64,000 nt of DNA, from positions 2,382,001 to 2,446,000 of the forward strand of contig OX359199.1 in NCBI GenBank assembly GCA_947172415.1. The letters run 5' to 3'. Source of the DNA: Chondrosia reniformis. Its lineage: Eukaryota; Porifera; Demospongiae; Chondrillida; Chondrillidae. Shown piece by piece: positions 12,601 through 22,548 of this stretch. Every line of letters begins with the position of its first letter. Within the stretch, counting starts at the first letter, position 1. Made by a program: the position numbers and the translations under genes. The notes under the pieces are model-generated. The model made no database searches, had not been told where the DNA came from, and worked only from the letters and a program-made list of their open reading frames with translations.

Positions 12601-15600
12601 CTGCACATGATGATACAAGAATGAATACTTTTCAGAATTGGAGAGCTCACCCACTGAGTGGCAGATTCAGTGATGGAGTTTGCTGGGTTTAGCAAACTAC
12701 CAATGTCATGGCATGGCACACAGTCAGGAAGGGACTCCTGGGCTGAAGAATCTTTATGTGAACTTGCTGCAACAGTATTTGTTGCAGCAAGTCTACTGCT
12801 GCATGCTGCTGATGGAGGACTCTCGCAAGATATGTCACTCAGGGAGCTTGGAGTTAGTGGAGAATTTCCAGCTGGTCTCCATTCTTTCTTCCTGTAGTGT
12901 CAAAGGTTTTTGAGAGGCTTATTTCTGGGCAAATTGTGAAATACCTAAAGGACAATGACATTATTCGTCTATGTCAGTTTCAGGAAGAATCACACTGTTC
13001 AGGACACCTTGGTCACCATGATAGATCATTGGAGACAAGCTTTAGACAAAGATATGATTGTTGGTTCGGTCATGGTTGACTTTAGCAAAGCCTTTGACAT
13101 GGTCAACCATTCCTTACTACTTAGAAAGATGTTAGGTTATGGTTTTGATGGTAAGGCACTGGCTTGGTTTCGAGGTTATTTTAGTAGTTGGAGACAGAGG
13201 GTGAGGATCGGCGATCAACACTCCAGTTGGTGTGAAGTTAGACGTGGTGTTCCACAGGGTTCTATCCTGGGACCTATCTTGTTCTTCTTGTATCTTAATG
13301 ACTTACTGCTTACTCTTTCTGGATCCTCTCTTATACAATACGCTGATGATACTACTTTGACTCGTATTAGTGACAATATTGAGAGTTTAAGTACATGTTT
13401 GTCCCATATTGCAATGGAAATCCTAAATTAGACCGTCAATAACCATCTTACACTTAATATCAGTAAACTCATTTGCTGTTGTTATCCAGGCCATGGAGAC
13501 AACATGAGTTTAGTAAGGTTGAGGTATTGATGGGTGGTGTGGTTTTGGAAAGATGTGACAAAGTGAAATGCCTGGGTGTTTGGCTAGACTGTAAATTGAA
13601 ATGGAATGAGCATATTAATTATGTCAAGAAAAAGTGTTAGAGGACCTTAGTACAGCTGAGGAGACTCAGGTATTCCATTCCACCTGATATGAAGAATTTA
13701 TTTTTTAATCCTTTTGTATTGCCACACCTTGATTATTGTGTAGTTATCCGGCAGGAGTGTTCCCAGAAACTGAAGTCCAACATAGAGAGGATTCATAAGC
13801 ATGGGATGAGGTTGGTACTAAACAGACCATTTAGCACCCCGACCCATGTTTTGAGAGAGAAGATAGGTTGGGTCTCTCTTGAGAGACAATGGCTTATGTT
13901 TAGGCTGGTCTGGGTGTTTCACTTTTTGAAGCTTAGTTCACCTCATTCTTTGTCAACCTTGTTCATGAGAAACCTAACATTTCTACAATTAACACCAGGG
14001 GATTTGAGAACATTTATATGAGATTCTCAAGAACTGAGTGACTGAGACGATCCTTCTCATATAAAGGAGCTAGTGATTGGAATAATCTTACCATTTCATT
14101 GAAAAGAATATCCTCATTTGTGAATTTTAAAAGCAATCTGAAGAAGTACATTTTTAATTTACAGTAAAATAACTCTAAATATAACAATTAACTTATTCTC
14201 ATATTTCCTGCACTTACTGTTATTATGTACATATTATATAGGACCCCCAGGTAGACCAGCCAAATGAGCTGATGGGGCTTCCTATAAAAATGATTAAAAA
14301 AGTAAGCGACACAGTAGGGCATTGTCTGTGTGACCCAAAGCCCTGCCGTTTTATGCCCACGCTACCATCTATGTTTTGTGATGCTTCGGCTGCAAAAAAT
14401 GGCGTCGGAAATGATGACGTGTTACGACTTTGGAAGCTCTTTTTTATTGATTGCAGTCGGAACAAAGCTCCAAGATCACTAACACCGTTCATTTTATAAG
14501 TTTTATAATAATAATAACATTTTGAGGGTACTTATTTTTGGTGTCAGTTCCCCTTTAATGTGCAAGCTAATTGCCTGTATTTAAATGCTATAAATCCAGC
14601 TAATAAATTACTTCTCCATTTAGACAGTTGGTAGGCTTGAATCAATTAACTGGCACATAAACATCTTGCTAAGGCGTTTGTGTTTGTCATACAATATTTT
14701 GGAATTTATTGTGCATAACAATATAAATAGAATACCTTGTGTCTTGTGGTATGTGTATGAGCCAGTTCAGCCAATTACTTTGACCAGCTTCAGCGCAAAT
14801 CTTGAAAGTAGTGTTTGAAATACGTAGAATTGGTTCGTACTGATTGCATAAGTATCAGTGTTTACTAAACTTTAGTACTAACACGAGTTATTTTTTATTT
14901 TATCTCTTCATTATTTTCTAATCTCTGATCATGTAGTGAAGGTGATGCAATCATAACTCCTCCTCCTCAGTGTAGAATATCCTTTACATTCATAGGAAGG
15001 AATTTTAGGGTTTATGAGAATTTGACACAGTTTGCACTTCAAACAGTTGATCGTATTGCGAAAATTAAACTGAGTAGAGAGGTATGTACATAAGTAAGAC
15101 TATTTAGTAGCACCCAAACAGTGAAACTTGTGAATATGTAATTACAGTCGACTCCACTTATAACGAACTTGCTCATAACAAAGTTTGGGTTATAACGAAA
15201 GATTGTCAAAAAACAATTTCCTATCCATTCAATTCCTTCTGTTGATAACAAACAAACTTCTATTATAACAAACGTGTTAACTTATAATTATGTATGTGTG
15301 AAACCTAAAATGGCTTTATTTATCAATCTTAAACCAAAGTTACTGGACAAAGTGGATAAAGGGAGGAATGAGAAGGATATTTGTAATGAATTTTCAGTTG
15401 CCAAGTCCACCCTGAGTACCATTATTATACTATTTTAATTACGTTATTTAATTTATTTATTTTATGTATAATAATAATATATAAATTACACTTATAATGA
15501 CTTAGAATAATATGACTATAGATAATAGAATTATAGTTGGATAAGTTTATGTAGATTAAAAACAATGTCAGATTCTAGCCTCAGAATTTTGTTAGCTCGA

Positions 15601-18600
15601 TGAAGTCTGGTACTCTTAGCTTCTTAGATTGGTGTCTAGATCCTCTTAGGCATGTCACGGCAGATAGCAGTAGTGAGAAATTGAGCATACATCTCATCCA
15701 GTTGATTGTAGTTGCGTATGGTTACCTCTTCTTTTCTGAAATCATATGTTCTAATCGTTTGTAAAAAATTGAAGCTGATTTTCCAATTCCTCCTGTTATA
15801 CTGAAAATCAAAGGAGTAAATGAGGCTAGTTCTACTTCATTGATGCATTGCTCATATAGTCGTCTCTTGGTCTGCTCATGATGGGCATAACAGGCGGGGA
15901 TACTGAACTTGGAGTTAGATTGTGCATAAGGATTAAATACCTTCACGTCAAAGAATGCACGTTGGTGAGACGTTCCCCAAAACCCTTTTGCTTGGATGTC
16001 AGATCGAACAAGGTCATCTTTGATGGCTGACATCCTTGGATGCATGACATCCAAGGATTCACAGAAGATCAAGATAAAGAAAAAGACAAAGACTCCCAGG
16101 ATCACTGATGAAGGGTGGAATTCCCAGAAACGGCTGTCTGACCCAGTGGAGAAGATGAAAGAAGGGAAAAGAAGGAAGAAAAGACTCCTGTATCTTCATT
16201 CAAAGCTTTCTTCAGGTTTAGTTCCCCTATAGGCTCTTTTACAGAATAGGCATATAGCATGTAGGAAAATGGTATCTTAGATTTTTCATGTGTCTCAATG
16301 GATGGCCATCCAGAGGTTGGAGGACTGGCTCCAAAGTGACATCGGTGCAGACCTCTGAGAGGAGGCTGTGTGTGATATCCCGTATCTCATTATGATGGTG
16401 TGTTGGAAAGGCCACTTTTGGGCAGGAGAGGGCATGGTCAACTGTAAAGGTTGCATTGCAGGCACATTTGGGATGGTAGTCTATCAGGGAGCCAGTCATA
16501 TCTTAGTGCCAGAGCATCTCTGAATGCTCTTCTATACAAGGCAAACCCATATTTTTCCAGGGGTAATGTTGTTAGCCATACAGATGCACCTTTCTCTTTA
16601 GCTAGTTCAATCGCTCTCTTTTGAGAGCCTCTGAGTTGGATTTGCATTGCCTCTTCTTTAAGATGGATTCTCTCCTCCTTCCTCACTTCAGCCTTTATGT
16701 GTTCCATCTTATCCCAGAGGTCCAGAGGGCATGTTTCCTGTTTGATTATTAGTTCAGTGAGAAGAGTAGTGATCTTCTCGGAACCTCATGCACAGGATTT
16801 GGTCGGGTTGACCATTCCCATTCCTCCAAGTCTATTGGGCATTGCCAGGACATCTCGTTCAATGTCAGAAACAGCATTACGTCCAGTTATAGCCGGGATG
16901 AGTTTATGCCTGATAGTCTCTTCCAGGGGAATCATCATATCAGAAATACCAGGAATGGTCCTCATGACATAGTTCCAACGGCTGGAAACTCCGTGAATAA
17001 AGGCTGAATGAGCTGCTTGGGGCTCTCTTCTTACTACTGTGGACAAACAGTCTACCTCATCACACCCATCGCTAACCTTCTTTATCTCAAACTCTTTTAC
17101 AAAGTTTGTGTTGCCTAGTGCAACCAAAGGTATAATATTACGAATGCTAAAGAATTTAAAGGTTGGTACTGGTGGAACTCAGAATATGGATACAATTCCT
17201 TGATTGACCATTGGGAGAAACTTCTGCAGAGCATGAAAGATAAAGTTGCACAAGCAACAGGAAGTGCAGACATCATCAGAACGCATGCTCTTGCAGATTT
17301 TGTGTATATTCCTCAAGTCTCAAGAAAGAAGTTTATAGAAGCTACCAAAGCACTAGCCTATGAAGACCCTCCGCTCTTTTGTGAGATCGCATTACCAATT
17401 ATAGCAGACATTGCAGATGGACCTAATGTGATTCCATTGGAGGAGTGTCTGTTATGGGAAGAAAGACGCACAACTAGTAATCTAAGGGACTCTGCTGTAA
17501 GTGGAAAATGTGATGTAGTGCATCCTTTTAAATTAACCAATAATATATATGTAATTTTACAAGGCCAAGCATGCCAAATGCCATGCCATCTGCAAACCAG
17601 ATTTGTTTTGTGATATCCAACTTCTGGATTAAAGGCAAAATCCCCAATGCATACATAGACATAGCTAAGGGGTCTCCTTGCATGACACTTTCTCTTGACT
17701 TTAGAAGCTGCCCTTGGATGAAGAGATCACCATCCCCTCTATAGATGTTGGTGAGTACTGTAGCTATAGATGGGCAAATGGCATGAATATTAGATAAAGC
17801 TGTTCTTCTATTTAAGAGGTTAAATTCGTTTGTAGCATCAACCAACATGGCAGCTTCGGTATGCTCATCAGCAAAGATTGCATTCATTGCCCTAACCGCC
17901 ACCTCACATCCGGCATCTTGGTCAGCACATAATTGGATACATCCTGCAACTTCTCTCACCTCATCACTGACTACAGCAAGGATGGCTTTACTAATAATCC
18001 TTCGTGACACCTCCCCTATGGCAATAGGTCTTACGCCTGGCCATTTATCAAGGGCTATGAGCCTTGATGCGATGAAGCTTGAAATGCCATCAGGGTCCAC
18101 ATACTCAACACATAGTTTCTTAGCAACTAATGCCATACTTGAACATAGATCTGCAGAGTGTTTGAAGGAAGTACACAATCTTCTCCATTCTAATGCGTCA
18201 ATCCCGGAAGGGCCAGCACTTCCAGTCGTCTTCAGAGCAGACCTATGGATAGATTCACCAGTAATTGACTCAAAAATAACTGAATGGAAGTCCTTAGCTG
18301 TAGCATTTGAGAGCAGGGCTTCCCTCTCTATAGCTGCCTTATTAGGATGTTTCGCTATCAGCTCATCTAAGACAGTTCTACCTTCCTCGCCATTTACCAA
18401 TGTGTTTAAGTCAAGTAGATTACTGTTGTTTCTTGAAAGTAGGCGTATAGCTGCTCCAATCCTGCTTTGCCTCATAAGTTTTGCAAATGATCATCTGAGC
18501 TTTTCTTCTACTTCTTATTTGTGATTCTCTGTTGGATACATCGGCCTTCTTTCACAAGAGACATAGGTTTCCCTTCTTCCACTCTTCTATTCTCCTAGCA

Positions 18601-21368
18601 AGAACTTGGACATGTTCACTAATGGTGGACTTTCGATGAGGCTTTTTAAGGAGTAAGGTTGGCATAGTTATAACAGCAGTAAGTGCCACAGTTTCTCTAG
18701 CATCAGAGTTACCATATGAGTGATAAAGAGAGGACAGTTCTTGTATAAATTGCTCACCAATCTTCCCCGAAGGCACCATGAATATGTTTCTTCTCCATTG
18801 GACAACTTCTCTGTAGGCAACGTCTAGATCTCGGCGAAATTCAGCTGCATCTTTCTCGCCCCATTTAAAGTTCTCCGTATTAGGACTTTTATACGGGGGA
18901 AGAACATCAACAAGTTCACTCACAGATTGGCTTCCTTCTTCCTGGGGATCGTTTGCTATCGTTGTATGGTTGTTCTTATCAGTACTGAGTCCGATAATAA
19001 CATTTTCTGTTTCGTTTGTGCAGTTTCGGCAGTTTCCTAACTTCTGTGGAACACAGTTTGAGCACTTCCTCATGTTCTTCACACATACACAGTTTGCACA
19101 GCGTCTGTGTCGATTACAGGAACAACAGATGGTCATCATGAGATATTTAGCACCAATTTGTAGAAAAAAGACTGAAGAAGACTGGTACAGTTCCTCCTTA
19201 TTGTGAAAAATCGTCAGAATTGTAACTCAAATCCTAGGGCAGCCATCATTGGCAGCCATTTTATTGATTTCAATTATAATTTGTAAGAATTCTACAGCTG
19301 TTTACTGTATTCATACTGCACTGTTGAGTAGTTTTTTGTATAATTGTATGCATATAAAGTACATTTGGTTATAAAGAAACTCTTTTATAATGAACAATTA
19401 TGCTGGGATTTTGGTGTTCGTTATATCAGGAGTCGACTGTATATTACATTTCATTCTTTCCTGAATGTAAATAATTATATATAGAGGTATTTCCTTTAAT
19501 GATAATCCTTATTGGTGGATTCTATGTATATTGTAACTGTCTAGTATGAAAATGTTTTAAATGCCTATAGTATTACCATATTTCTGTTAGCAAAAGGGGG
19601 GTTAACAGTTGTCAATCAAGGCTAACTTCCACATTTCAAGTGCTATCCACCATCAAGCAGCTCTTTTGCAGCACTTCTGACACATGTTATTAATTACCTT
19701 TGCATGTATCTTTTGGCTAACCATTTGACTGTTAGATTCAGTGTTTGAAGAACACGGGTCACATGGGCTGGAGTAGTCACAATAAGAATATGCAATGATC
19801 CAACTCCAGCACTGTTTGATGTAATCTGTAAATACATCCCACATGATTAGGCCTGTTAAAGTGTGGTCCATTGTAGCTTACAACATAAGGATTGATCACT
19901 TTGTCAATTAGTTTCAAAGTCTTCTTTCTATTTGACCAGTACTTTGGATTGTGTGAAAAAACGCATGGACACTAGGACTTAGTCTTACAAGCATAAATTT
20001 TTTGCTGATAATGGATCACTTTCAACGAGTGCCTGAATTGCAGCTTATGCTACGCACTCTCTCTGCTTTGGAAAGCATTAAGGAATTTTATCAAATCTGT
20101 TCCCAGAATTGCAGTAGGTCCTCCTCTGAGTTGTGTCAAAAACAGTTTTAGGCTGAGCAAGGTTGTAGTTAGTGCTCATTCAAATTCAGAAAATTTGGCC
20201 CAATTGTTCAATCAATTGATCAAATGAATATTTAATGTAGCAGCCACACAAGTATGAATAACATATGGTATACCATGTGAACTGCACAAAGTGTATTGTT
20301 GATCGTTTAGGCCAAAGACAAAGCCACTAAAGCTAGAACAAAGGTTGCCCAAGCCATTCAAAAGCTGACCCATGCTCAGAGACAAGAGGTAAGAAGTAAC
20401 CTATGACACTGCTAGTGATTGATATGAGGTTATGTGGTCATGTTGGCAACAATAATGTATAGTCATTATGGTACATTGGTATATGTTTTGTAGTCATATC
20501 TACAGTACGCAGGTCATGATAGTAATTCAAATGGATATTTGATATTTAACTAGTGATTGTCGGCTATTTCAACTGGCCCCTAATATGTAATTAGCACATG
20601 ACATTATCATATTTTTAAGAGAAGCTTTTTCAGTTATTTTCAGCACTGGGTAATGTTGTGTGATGATTTGTTTCCACAGGCTGCACAGGCAAAGAAGGAA
20701 GAAAAGAAAAGATTAGAAAAGGAGAGATTGATGGAATTGGAACCAGATAAAGCAAGAAAAATAGAGGTTACTCCATCTATGTACATTAAGTTCAACTGGT
20801 TTCACAGGGTGCCTAGTGTAGTAGTCATTGGCTAAAGGCTTCCCCTGAATAAATAAGCAATCCAATCCAATCCAATCCAATCCAATCCAATCCAATCCAA
20901 TCCAATCCAATTCAATCCAATCCAATCCAATCCAATAGCAGTACTGACAAACATCAAACAATCCAAATATTGTGCTATTCATATTCTTTAAGGCATTATT
21001 ATACTTCAATAAATATGATCTGTCTAGTGAAGTCAGAAGTACAGAAACACTAAACTTTATGTCACAGGTTACCAACTATAGTACTCTCAGTCCATCTTCC
21101 TTCTTAAGTAGACAACATTTCTCTAATACCCTAACAACATCCCAAATATACCATAGTGAGATGTAATGAATGGTAAATTACTTAATTACACTGATTGAGT
21201 GTTATAATCACCTGTCCTAGTGTTTGTATTTTATGTGATAAATAGGTTTTACCTTTTGAGTGCATATATGTGTAATTTGAAATTCTTATGTTACATTAGG
21301 CAAAGGAGAAGAAGAGAGCAGCAAAGAAGCAAGCACAGAAACAGGTGAAGATGGTTAGAGCAGGATGA
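6694..21368 (+). CDS. CCDC47: CCDC47 (calumin), nine exons, 464 aa
   Basis: CCDC47 is an ER membrane protein of the PAT complex, which partners the Sec61 multipass translocon to insert multi-span proteins; it has also been linked to ER calcium. Exons are 6694-7145, 7630-7831, 8095-8160, 9107-9208, 9537-9730, 14937-15081, 20311-20388, 20680-20766 and 21300-21368. They total 1395 nt with all phases closing and a TGA stop, against 483 residues in human. Visible are a signal peptide (about 1-20), an acidic luminal region (22-95), one membrane segment (about 122-140, [15 protein letters not shown]), the conserved cytosolic domain with [20 protein letters not shown] and [15 protein letters not shown], and a Lys/Glu-rich coiled-coil tail with LTHAQRQE and a basic C-terminus. 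The donor after exon 8 (GTTACT) is weak. Introns 5 and 6 are each about 5.2 kb because of nested transposons; the others are short. The start is chosen for Kozak context and signal peptide. Confidence 0.95.
8192..8538 (+). repeat. 54-bp minisatellite, about 6.4 copies
   Basis: A 54-bp unit containing CAGCACTGTT, TAATGAGAC and TGTAGCCAGTGTGAGACT repeats head to tail with a few percent divergence (GATCAGT versus GATCTGT, TTGAT versus TTCAC). It lies in CCDC47 intron 3, just after the donor at 8161. Adjacent units are continuous without spacers. Copy number is likely to vary between individuals. Confidence 0.95.
9893..12719 (-). pseudogene. Degraded ZMYM1/TTF-type hAT transposase
   Basis: Read on the minus strand, 12719-12474 carries the TTF-type zinc finger (words [20 protein letters not shown] followed by CGPC). 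The frame resumes at about 11340-11230 ([18 protein letters not shown]) and continues through 11078-10227 with the RNase-H-like transposase core: a [10 protein letters not shown] acidic block, [14 protein letters not shown] and [15 protein letters not shown], typical of this family. A further piece lies at 10258-9893. Frameshifts and stops separate the blocks, about 1.1 kb of unrelated sequence interrupts it at 11345-12470, and no C-terminal dimerisation domain is seen. It is inactive. Confidence 0.75.
11486..11700. repeat. Fold-back insertion with hammerhead-like core, Penelope-type end
   Basis: The arms TTATGAGCAATTCATAT (left) and ATTGCTCATACATTTTC (right) are inverted versions of one another, with matching ATTATCAATTG-like words outside. 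Between them, 11596-11624 reads CTGAGGA, a short stem and GAAAC. CTGAGGA fits the hammerhead consensus CUGANGA. The layout mirrors the Penelope-like fold-backs at 35690-36100 and 58300-59557. It is inserted in the hAT pseudogene. Confidence 0.4.
12820..14170 (+). pseudogene. CR1/L2-like LINE reverse transcriptase remnant
   Basis: Plus-strand frames carry RT blocks in order: [50 protein letters not shown]; the catalytic motif as YADDTTL; then [17 protein letters not shown] and HLDYCVVI. At least three frameshifts and a stop (after MAMEILN-like residues at 13431) break it. No endonuclease is present, so it is 5' truncated. It is nested in the hAT element. The YADD form and the downstream LGVWLD block fit the CR1/L2/Rex group; the exact clade is not determined. 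Confidence 0.8.
16056..16291 (+). mobile_element. 240-bp interspersed repeat, copy B
   Basis: It is nearly identical to the copy at 28528-28766, so both are probably recent. It cuts the retroelement between the HPLRHM and DVMHPRM coding blocks. The hammerhead-like core CTGATGA/stem/GAAAC is at 16105-16131. Short palindromic CCTTGGATG sequence abuts the left end. Confidence 0.7.
17131..17540 (+). other. Foreign plus-strand ORF captured inside the retroelement
   Basis: An uninterrupted plus frame of about 135 residues begins [18 protein letters not shown], continues with [25 protein letters not shown] and [16 protein letters not shown], and ends near CDVVHPFK. It replaces about 50 residues of the RT frame between the FADG and LGNTNFV blocks. 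The Trp/Tyr-rich start and the IRTHALADF block remind me of glycosyltransferase-like proteins of unclear family, but I cannot name it. An AG precedes the frame, so it could be a captured exon. The lack of stops suggests recent arrival. Confidence 0.45.
20850..20937 (+). repeat. TCCAA pentanucleotide tract
   Basis: About sixteen copies of CAATC/TCCAA with one TTCAA variant lie in CCDC47 intron 8. It directly follows CTGAATAAATAAG, similar to GAATAAATAAGTAATG at 58090-58106. This looks like the microsatellite tail of a truncated LINE or SINE. Confidence 0.9.
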
Positions 21369-22548
21369 ACCTGTAGACCATTGATTACATCAGTTAACCA
21401 ATACCCATATAGCCATATTGTAGATATTGATACTCAATGCATGTTCATCAAAGTACATCAACATATGGTGGCAATTTGTCACTTGGTGTTTACTTTAGTG
21501 GAACGCTATCTAAAGAAGAGAGTTAGTCTGGCTTAATGCACCATCCCAAGTAGACACCCAAGGGACACCAAAGTCTAGTAAGCACAAGATTATAACTGAG
21601 CTCACTTCCCAGCAAGAAAGTATTTCATTTTCCCTCAAGGGTTTGTGTAATTACAGAGATAAACTGTTTCCGTTGACTAGGGAGTGTCTAATCATAGACT
21701 CTCTTCATTTTCATAGCTGTAGTTAGATAATCTGTGGTCTAATGAGTGAGTTTTCCTATATGTACATAATTGCTCCAAAGTGTAAATAAGTTTACTTAGC
21801 AATTTAGACTTCCTAATTTTATTTTGTGTCAATCATGGCCAACATCAAAGGCACAGAGGCAATCGGGCCTGAAATACAAAGAAACATTTAATTTTTATAT
21901 CCCTTTATTCAATAGCAAATAATGGCTATTTTATAAATGTGAAGTATTAATACTTTTAATTGCATTGATTGACATTTACACATCTCACTCGAGTATTCAT
22001 GCCAATCCCACTACTTTAAACTTGCCAACTCATGCTGAATTGATTGATGAAATATATGGTCTAAATGATAATCACATGCTGAACAAGAAAAATGGTGAAC
22101 TTGGATAACATTGGAGTATTATAAATGAACATGTATAAACCCAATTTAAAGTGAAATTCTGATTATGTAAATTCCTTGAGCCACGCAATTCCACTATACT
22201 TTATTGTAACCACCCTTGTCAATTTTTGTGACTAATAACCTTGCTGGTCATGATCAGTTTTGTGTACTGATAGTCAATTTTAATATAATAATTTGTGTTC
22301 CAGATGCAGAGGCTCTCAGTGGCTATCCAAATGGGGAATGTTCATTATTATTATTATTGTGTGGTCATTAGCAATAAATATGTATCCATCTTAGCAATAA
22401 CAGCAATCATCCTTTTTATAAAAAGAATAATGTAATAATACAAAAACCGCTACGTAGTTAGGTGATCGAGCAGGGGCAATTTGGTGAGAGTGGGCATACG
22501 TAGCCGAAAATTCCATCACGTGTACATTATCACTTCACCTCTCAGAAA
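21369..22548. other. CCDC47-TLK intergenic region
   Basis: This 1180-bp stretch holds the CCDC47 3' UTR and the TLK promoter. Several AATAAA-like words are present, for example near 22372, but I cannot assign a poly(A) site. A short ATT run lies near 22345. No other gene or repeat is recognised. Confidence 0.5.

Larger units (their letters stand above)
9873..14560 (-). mobile_element. hAT-like DNA transposon with TIRs, filling CCDC47 intron 5
   Basis: The ends are inverted copies of each other: AAAGGGGAACTAACACC at the left and the reverse complement of AAAGGGGAACTGACACC at the right. They enclose a degraded ZMYM1/TTF-type hAT transposase on the minus strand and a nested LINE on the plus strand. 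I could not find a clean 8-bp target duplication. The element accounts for about 4.7 kb of the 5.2-kb intron. The segment 14223-14492 has an open minus frame without a recognisable domain. Confidence 0.7.
15722..19139 (-). pseudogene. Non-LTR-like retroelement: Cys-rich N-term, RT, HALSCP finger, endonuclease-like C-term
   Basis: On the minus strand, 19139-18552 starts with a Cys-rich region ([15 protein letters not shown] and more CxxC pairs). 18475-17528 is an RT domain with a [18 protein letters not shown] block, [31 protein letters not shown] and [18 protein letters not shown]; the catalytic motif reads FADG, not FADD. 17127-16786 continues the frame downstream ([32 protein letters not shown]). 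16707-16239 carries a zinc-finger-like [15 protein letters not shown] segment followed by HHNEIRD. 16105-15722 holds a domain with [20 protein letters not shown] and [13 protein letters not shown]. This resembles the C-terminal nuclease-like domain common in cnidarian and arthropod copies of this family. Stops, a repeat insertion (16056-16291) and a foreign insert (17131-17540) disable it. Confidence 0.7.
15145..19439. mobile_element. pogo/Tigger element split by a retroelement, CCDC47 intron 6
   Basis: The TIRs CAGTCGACTCC (left) and GGAGTCGACTG (right) are flanked by TA duplications and match the MITE at 5681-6073. The left portion, about 15145-15440, keeps the CENP-B-like helix-turn-helix coding stretch ([15 protein letters not shown]) in the plus frame. 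The right end resumes at about 19270. Everything between is a younger retroelement insertion. Together with flanks it explains the 5.2-kb length of intron 6. Confidence 0.75.

Noticed and set aside
17847-18524. Plus-strand ORF of 225 codons
   Set aside because: It is antisense to the RT domain on the minus strand; no plus-strand family resemblance is seen.
20713-21075. Minus ORF with repeating Gly-Leu-Asp-Trp-Ile
   Set aside because: It is produced by the TCCAA pentanucleotide tract; five-base repeats stay open in frame by composition.
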